Origin: UBA7803 sp047920935
GTDB lineage: Bacteria; Pseudomonadota; Gammaproteobacteria; Pseudomonadales; Azotimanducaceae
Length of the DNA stretch: 9,829 bases
NCBI GenBank assembly: GCA_047920935.1
Contig: JBLRXD010000164.1
Coordinates: 1-9,829, forward strand
Direction of reading: 5' to 3'
Position 1 is the first letter of the stretch. The number at the start of each line of letters is the position of its first letter. The notes beneath the pieces were generated by a model, which was not told the origin of the DNA, searched no databases, and saw only the letters and a list, made by a program, of their open reading frames with translations. Of the stretch, positions 5,905-9,829 are shown in pieces. A program made the translations under genes and the position numbers.

Positions 5905-6965
5905 GGTCGGATTGCTGCCTCGTCATCGGTGGTGGTGGGCACCAACGGCTCGCCGGCGTCGGCCGGCCCCAGCAACAGCGCCAGCCAGCGAGTGGACGGA
6001 TTTGCTTCCAGGGCGATCTTCGCGGTCATGGTCAGGGGCACCGACAGCAGCATGCCCACCGGCCCCAGCATCCAGCCCCAGAACACCAGCGACAGGAACA
6101 CCACCAACGGCGACAGCCCGAGCCCGCGGCCCATGTAGCGGGGCTCGACCCAGTTGCCCATCACCACATTGATCGCCAGGTAGATCATCATCGTCAGCAG
6201 CGCCGGACCCACTCCGAGTTGGATCAGTGCCAGCAGCACCGCCGGCACCGCGGCGATGAACGAGCCGATGTTGGGAATGTAGTTGAACAGGAACGCCACC
6301 AGCCCCCAGAGCACGGGAAAATCCACGCCCACCAGCGTCAGGGCCAGGGTGACGATGATGCCGGTGGCAACGCTCACGGTGGTCTTGATGCCCATGTAGC
6401 GATTGACGTTGCTGGCGAAGCGGGCGAAGTAGGGCATGTCCCGCTCCGGCTGGCGCAACACCTCCCGCAGCTTGCGGGGAAAGCTCGAAGCTTCCGAGAG
6501 GATGAAGATCACCGTCACCAGGATCAGGAAGCCGTTCGACAGCACCCCGCCGAGGCCCCTCAGGGTGTTGCCGGCCAGGGCCAGCGCCATGCCCGGGTCG
6601 AGTTGCGACAGCAGCAGCTCGTTGGAGATCTCGATGCCCAGCAGCTCGAAGCGGCCGACCACGTCGACCAGCACGGCGGCCAACCGCGCCTGGTAGAACG
6701 GCAGCCGGGCGGTGAATTCGCCCACGGACTGAGCGACCACGGCGCCGACGCCGATCAGCACGATGATGATCCCGACCATTACCACCGGGATGGCCAGCCA
6801 CGCCGGCACCCGACGCTGTTCCAGCCAGAACACCGGGGTGGCGGCGATGGTGGCGATGAAGACGGCCAGCAGGAACGGTACCACCACCGCCTGGGCGGCC
6901 TTGAGGCCGGCGGCGATGACGATCAGGGCGGCGATCACGAGCAGACTCTTGCTGGTCGGTCCCAT
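5901..6965 (-). CDS. AI-2E family transporter (PerM-like permease)
   Basis: This 354-residue inner-membrane protein belongs to the AI-2E transporter family (PF01594), which includes TqsA-like autoinducer-2 exporters and many permeases of unknown cargo. It has about eight membrane segments with a soluble stretch at roughly 80-135. Signature regions are FNYIPNIGSF (227-236), VEPRYMGRGLGLSP (273-286) and GPVGMLLSVPLT (301-312). The last 20 residues are hydrophilic and acidic. ATG 6965 stands 25 nt after the stop of the Nit1-type gene, with only a weak GAG core upstream. The stop overlaps the start of the hisC-like gene as ATGA. No luxS gene is in view. Given its neighbours, an amino-acid or keto-acid export role is possible, but this is inference. 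Confidence 0.93.
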   Translation of the reverse strand: MGPTSKSLLVIAALIVIAAGLKAAQAVVVPFLLAVFIATIAATPVFWLEQRRVPAWLAIPVVMVGIIIVLIGVGAVVAQSVGEFTARLPFYQARLAAVLVDVVGRFELLGIEISNELLLSQLDPGMALALAGNTLRGLGGVLSNGFLILVTVIFILSEASSFPRKLREVLRQPERDMPYFARFASNVNRYMGIKTTVSVATGIIVTLALTLVGVDFPVLWGLVAFLFNYIPNIGSFIAAVPAVLLALIQLGVGPALLTMMIYLAINVVMGNWVEPRYMGRGLGLSPLVVFLSLVFWGWMLGPVGMLLSVPLTMTAKIALEANPSTRWLALLLGPADAGEPLVPTTTDDEAAIRP

Positions 6966-6990
6966 GCTGGGCTCGGTGCTGGCGGTGGCG

Positions 6991-7839
6991 CTAGTCTAGG
7001 GAACGGCGGTGGGTGAGGCTAGGCAGCTGACCGCGCACGCTGGCCACCCGTTGCGGGTCGATGTCGGCCAGCACCACGCCGTCGCCGTCCGCCAACTCAC
7101 CCAGCACCTCGCCCCACGGATCGACGATCAGGGTGTGGCCGTAACTGCTGCGCTTGCCCCAGTTGTGACCGTGCTGTGCCGGGGCGATCACGTAGCACTG
7201 CGCCTCGATGGCGCGAGCCCGCAGCAGCACGTGCCAGTGAGCGGCTCCCGTGGGCCGAGTGAAGGCGGAGGGTACGGTCACGGCAACGGCGCCGCGATCG
7301 ACCAGCGCCTGAAACAGGTATGGGAAACGCAGGTCGTAGCACACCGTCAGCCCCAGCCGCCCGAACGGCAGCTCGCTGGTCACCGCCTCGCTGCCGGGCA
7401 GGGTGCGCGTCGACTCCCGCAGCTCGGTGCCATCTGCCAGGCACACGTCGAACAGGTGGATCTTGCGGTAGCAGGCGGCGATGTCGCCCTGGGGGTCGAT
7501 GTGCACGCAGGTGTTGAAGCTCTTGCCGGGTTCCGGGGCGAGCTCGTGGAAGCCGCCGAGAATCAGGTGCACGCCGGTTTCCCGGGCCAACTGCTGGCAG
7601 CGCAGCAGAATCGGCCCCGGGGTGGCGCTGGCATGCTCGCCGACCGGTAGCCGCTCCAGCAGCACCAGCTTGTCCTGCTCGGGGCCCAGGAACGCGAACG
7701 CCTCGGGCAGCGCCACCACCTGCGCGCCCTGGTCGCGGGCCTGGCGAACCAGGCGCTCGGCCTGGCTGAGGTTGCGCTCTACGTCCGGGGTGGCGCACAG
7801 CTGCACGGCGGCAATGCGGGTGGTGTTGGCTGGCTGCAT
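6991..7839 (-). CDS. nit1: Nit1-type carbon-nitrogen hydrolase, probable deaminated glutathione amidase
   Basis: This nitrilase-superfamily amidase (282 residues from ATG 7839; 289 if started at TTG 7860) closely resembles the Nit1 branch, whose known members hydrolyse deaminated glutathione, a harmful side product of transaminases. In the 289-residue numbering the catalytic triad is Glu53 (LPEAF), Lys133 (YRKIHLFD) and Cys174 (CYDLRFP). Further Nit1-like segments, from my memory of human Nit1, are LGGFHE (101-106), AHWHVLLRARAIEAQCYV (207-224) and SYGHTLIVDPWG (239-250). TTG 7860 overlaps the rhlB stop as TTGA and could give coupled translation; ATG 7839 is preferred as the standard codon, with no strong Shine-Dalgarno for either. 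It sits between rhlB and a permease, with aminotransferase genes on both sides of this stretch. An omega-amidase (Nit2-like) activity is less likely. Confidence 0.9.
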   Translation of the reverse strand: MQPANTTRIAAVQLCATPDVERNLSQAERLVRQARDQGAQVVALPEAFAFLGPEQDKLVLLERLPVGEHASATPGPILLRCQQLARETGVHLILGGFHELAPEPGKSFNTCVHIDPQGDIAACYRKIHLFDVCLADGTELRESTRTLPGSEAVTSELPFGRLGLTVCYDLRFPYLFQALVDRGAVAVTVPSAFTRPTGAAHWHVLLRARAIEAQCYVIAPAQHGHNWGKRSSYGHTLIVDPWGEVLGELADGDGVVLADIDPQRVASVRGQLPSLTHRRSLD

Positions 7840-7856
7840 GTTGCCCGCGCCCGTGC

Positions 7857-9065
7857 TCAATCGGCGTTTGTCGGGGACAGTCGCGGCTGCACGCAGGTGA
7901 TCTTGTTGCCGATGAATTCTTCGATGCTGGGCAGGTTGAAAGCGTCGTCTTCGGAGACGAAGCTGATGCTGATTCCCTCGGCGCCGGCGCGACCGGTGCG
8001 ACCGATGCGATGCACGTAGTCTTCCGGATCCTCGGGCAGGTCGAAGTTCACCACGTGGCTGACGCCTTCGACGTGAATGCCGCGACCGGCCACGTCGGTG
8101 GCCACCACGTAGGGCACATCACCGTCTTTGAAGCGTTGCAGGGTCGACAGCCGCTTGCGCTGCGGAACATCGCCCGCCAGGCCCTCCACCTGCAGCCCCC
8201 GCTTGGTCAGGTAAGTGACCAGACGGTGGGTCTGGTCGCGGCGGTTGGCGAAGATCAGCGCCCGCTGCGGCTTTTCGTTGCGCAGGAAGCCGGCCAGCAC
8301 CTTGGCCTTTTCGTCTGCTCCGACCAGCCAGAATTCCTGGGCGACGGTGTCCGTGGCCACGGTTTCCGGGGCGATGGAGACGTGTTCGGGCTGCAGCGTC
8401 CAGGACGTCGCCAGGCGCATGACGTCGTCGTTGAAGGTGGCGCTGAAGAACAGGGTCTGGCGCGCGCGCTTGTGTGGCGTCTGGTAGATGATGCGCCGCA
8501 CGTCGGGGATGAATCCCATGTCGAGCATGCGGTCGGCTTCGTCGAGCACCAGCACTTCCACCTGCTTCAGGTTCAGCTGGCGACGGTTGATGAAGTCCAG
8601 CAGGCGCCCCGGGGTGGCCACCAGCAGGTCGAGGCGGCCGGAGCGAACGCGCTCCAACTGCTTCTGAAAATCCATGCCGCCCACCACGCAGTGCACGCCC
8701 ATGTCCATGTACTTGGCCAGATCCACCGCATCGCTTTCGATCTGCAGCGCCAGCTCCCGGGTGGGAGCGAGGATCAGGGCTCGGGGTGTGCCTTTGGGCC
8801 GAGGCGTCTGGTCCGGGTTCTCCCACAGCCGCGTGAGAATCGTGATGAGAAACGCTGCTGTCTTGCCGGTGCCCGTCTGGGCCTGCCCGGTGACGTCGTA
8901 ATCCGACAGGCTGAAAGGCAGCACCGTGCTCTGGATCGGGGTGCAGTAGTCGAACCCGAGATCGGAGATGGCGTGCATCAGCGGTAGCGGCAGGGCGAAC
9001 TCGTGAAAACGGATCTTCACTGGATCCGCAGGCGGGTCGAAATCGGTCAGTTGCCAGTCGGTCAC
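7857..9065 (-). CDS. rhlB: DEAD-box ATP-dependent RNA helicase RhlB
   Basis: This 402-residue DEAD-box RNA helicase unwinds structured RNA and, in Gammaproteobacteria, is typically the helicase of the RNase E degradosome. Motifs in order: Phe20 and Gln45 (Q motif, CTPIQ), AQTGTGKT (62-69), PTRELA (101-106), TPGR (151-154), DEAD (175-178), SAT (208-210), VATDVAGRGI (321-330) and HRIGRTGR (352-359). RhlB-specific features are FDYCTPIQ, GDVPQRKRL (298-306) and the C-terminal LPSIEEFIGNKI. It ends soon after this, without the Arg/Gly-rich tail of E. coli RhlB (about 421 residues). The start is GTG 9065, overlapping the upstream aminotransferase stop as GTGA. A purine-rich AAGGGA lies 12 nt upstream, longer than the usual spacing. 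Co-transcription with amino-acid metabolism genes is unusual for a degradosome gene. Confidence 0.95.
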   Translation of the reverse strand: MTDWQLTDFDPPADPVKIRFHEFALPLPLMHAISDLGFDYCTPIQSTVLPFSLSDYDVTGQAQTGTGKTAAFLITILTRLWENPDQTPRPKGTPRALILAPTRELALQIESDAVDLAKYMDMGVHCVVGGMDFQKQLERVRSGRLDLLVATPGRLLDFINRRQLNLKQVEVLVLDEADRMLDMGFIPDVRRIIYQTPHKRARQTLFFSATFNDDVMRLATSWTLQPEHVSIAPETVATDTVAQEFWLVGADEKAKVLAGFLRNEKPQRALIFANRRDQTHRLVTYLTKRGLQVEGLAGDVPQRKRLSTLQRFKDGDVPYVVATDVAGRGIHVEGVSHVVNFDLPEDPEDYVHRIGRTGRAGAEGISISFVSEDDAFNLPSIEEFIGNKITCVQPRLSPTNAD

Positions 9066-9829
9066 GATGCTGTTTTTTCCCTTCTTGTGGAGATTTCATC
9101 CCGAACGCTGGCGAGCTTCACGCACAGCACCAGAATTTCCATGGCTACCTTCACGTCGTTCAGAGTGGCGAACGTGGGGGCAATGCGCAGGTTGGTGTCG
9201 TCGGGGTCGTGGCCGTAAGGAAACGTCGCGCCCGGCGGGGTCAGACTCAGACCTGCTTCCGCGGCGAGCCCGGCCACCTGCCCGGCAAGGCCGGGGCGGG
9301 TGTCCAGCGACACGAAGTACCCCCCGCGGGGGGTAGTCCAGCGAGCGATGTCGAGTTCGGCGAGGCCGTCGCGCAGGGCCTGCTCGACCGCATCGAACTT
9401 CGGCTTGATCAGCGCAGCGTGCTGCGCCATGTGATTGCTCAGGCGATCGCGGAGGAACTGCGCGTGCCGCAGCTGATTGACCTTGTCGGGGCCGATGCTG
9501 AAGTAGCCCATACGCTGCTCCAGCGCGCGCAGCACGGCTTCGCTACCGGCGACGAAGCCGAGCCCGCCGCTGGCGTAGGTGATCTTGGAGGTGGAGGCAA
9601 AAGACACCACGTGATCGGCGGTCTCTGCCGCGTCGGCATGCGCCATGATGGGAGCCAGTGGGGCGCCGGGAAACTCGAAGTCGTGCACGGCGTAGGCGTT
9701 GTCCCACAGCACCACGAAATCGTCTGCGGCAGCTTCCCGGGGCAGCTCGGCCAGGGCAGCCACCACCGCGTCGGAGTAGATGCAGCCGGTGGGGTTGGAG
9801 TATTTGGGCACGCACCAGATGCCTTTGAT
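9062..9829 (-). CDS. Class Ic aspartate-type aminotransferase, 5' end outside window
   Basis: The visible 255 residues are the C-terminal part of a PLP aminotransferase of the class Ic aspartate group (PF12897), whose members are about 420-430 residues, so roughly 170 N-terminal residues lie beyond the right edge. Known members transaminate aspartate with 2-oxoglutarate. In visible numbering: VPKYSNPTG (7-14) with Asn12, WDNAY (42-46) with Asp43, STSK (79-82) with Lys82 as Schiff-base lysine, GPDKVNQLRH (113-122) which is specific to this group, and LRIAP with Arg215 as the substrate-carboxylate ligand. The N-terminal GTG at 9811 is an internal valine codon, not a start. The gene ends in GTGA shared with rhlB and is the first visible gene of the operon. 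The exact amino-acid substrate is uncertain. Confidence 0.93.
   Translation of the reverse strand: MKGIWCVPKYSNPTGCIYSDAVVAALAELPREAAADDFVVLWDNAYAVHDFEFPGAPLAPIMAHADAAETADHVVSFASTSKITYASGGLGFVAGSEAVLRALEQRMGYFSIGPDKVNQLRHAQFLRDRLSNHMAQHAALIKPKFDAVEQALRDGLAELDIARWTTPRGGYFVSLDTRPGLAGQVAGLAAEAGLSLTPPGATFPYGHDPDDTNLRIAPTFATLNDVKVAMEILVLCVKLASVRDEISTRREKTAS

Noticed and set aside
4774..6138. 454-codon open frame on the plus strand
   Set aside because: It lies antisense to the hisC-like gene and its neighbours, has low-complexity composition with no recognisable domain, and is a by-product of high GC content.
6219..7016. 265-codon plus-strand frame rich in His, Asp and Gln
   Set aside because: Antisense to the AI-2E permease; its His/Asp richness simply mirrors hydrophobic codons on the other strand.
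8010..8987. 325-codon open frame on the plus strand, with the 326-codon minus-strand frame at 8119-9099
   Set aside because: Both are shadows of rhlB, whose helicase motifs leave no doubt about the true frame.

Overview
This is a GC-rich, gene-dense chromosomal window of ordinary bacterial housekeeping type. RhlB and the other proteins look gammaproteobacterial. A REP-like palindrome (GTAGGAGCG...), common in Pseudomonas and Xanthomonas relatives, agrees with this. I cannot name the genus. No rRNA, tRNA, CRISPR array, insertion sequence or phage gene is visible.

Nine of the ten protein genes lie on the minus strand. Read right to left, the first block (9829 to 4326) looks like one operon: a class Ic aspartate-type aminotransferase (cut by the window edge), rhlB (DEAD-box RNA helicase), a Nit1-type carbon-nitrogen hydrolase, an AI-2E family permease, a HisC-type aminotransferase and a small cupin. 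Four of its five junctions are stop/start overlaps or can be read as one, and the fifth is a 25-nt gap, so translational coupling is likely. After a 100-nt gap comes a rhomboid protease (4225 to 3452, TTG start). A 72-nt gap follows, then a luciferase-like (LLM) oxidoreductase and a membrane-anchored HSL-type esterase, 26 nt apart. The LLM enzyme and esterase form a likely two-gene unit with good Shine-Dalgarno sites.

The only plus-strand gene (859/883 to 1329) encodes a small exported His/Tyr/Arg/Lys-rich repeat protein. Its 3' end overlaps the esterase gene by 7 bp, tail to tail. Its best start (ATG at 859, strong Shine-Dalgarno) runs into an in-frame TAA at codon 4, after which the signal peptide continues in the same frame. 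At the left edge a minus-strand gene encodes a TRIC/UPF0126-type membrane channel, also with a TTG start, followed at once by a hairpin that may be its terminator. The intergenic space at 653-858 holds the REP-like element and the divergent 5' regions.

I see no clearly new defence or mobile system. The observations most worth checking are the interrupted start of the His-rich repeat protein, its two kinds of internal repeat, and the joining of two aminotransferases to a Nit1-type amidase. The last suggests a metabolite-repair link: transaminases can deaminate glutathione by mistake, and Nit1 removes the product.
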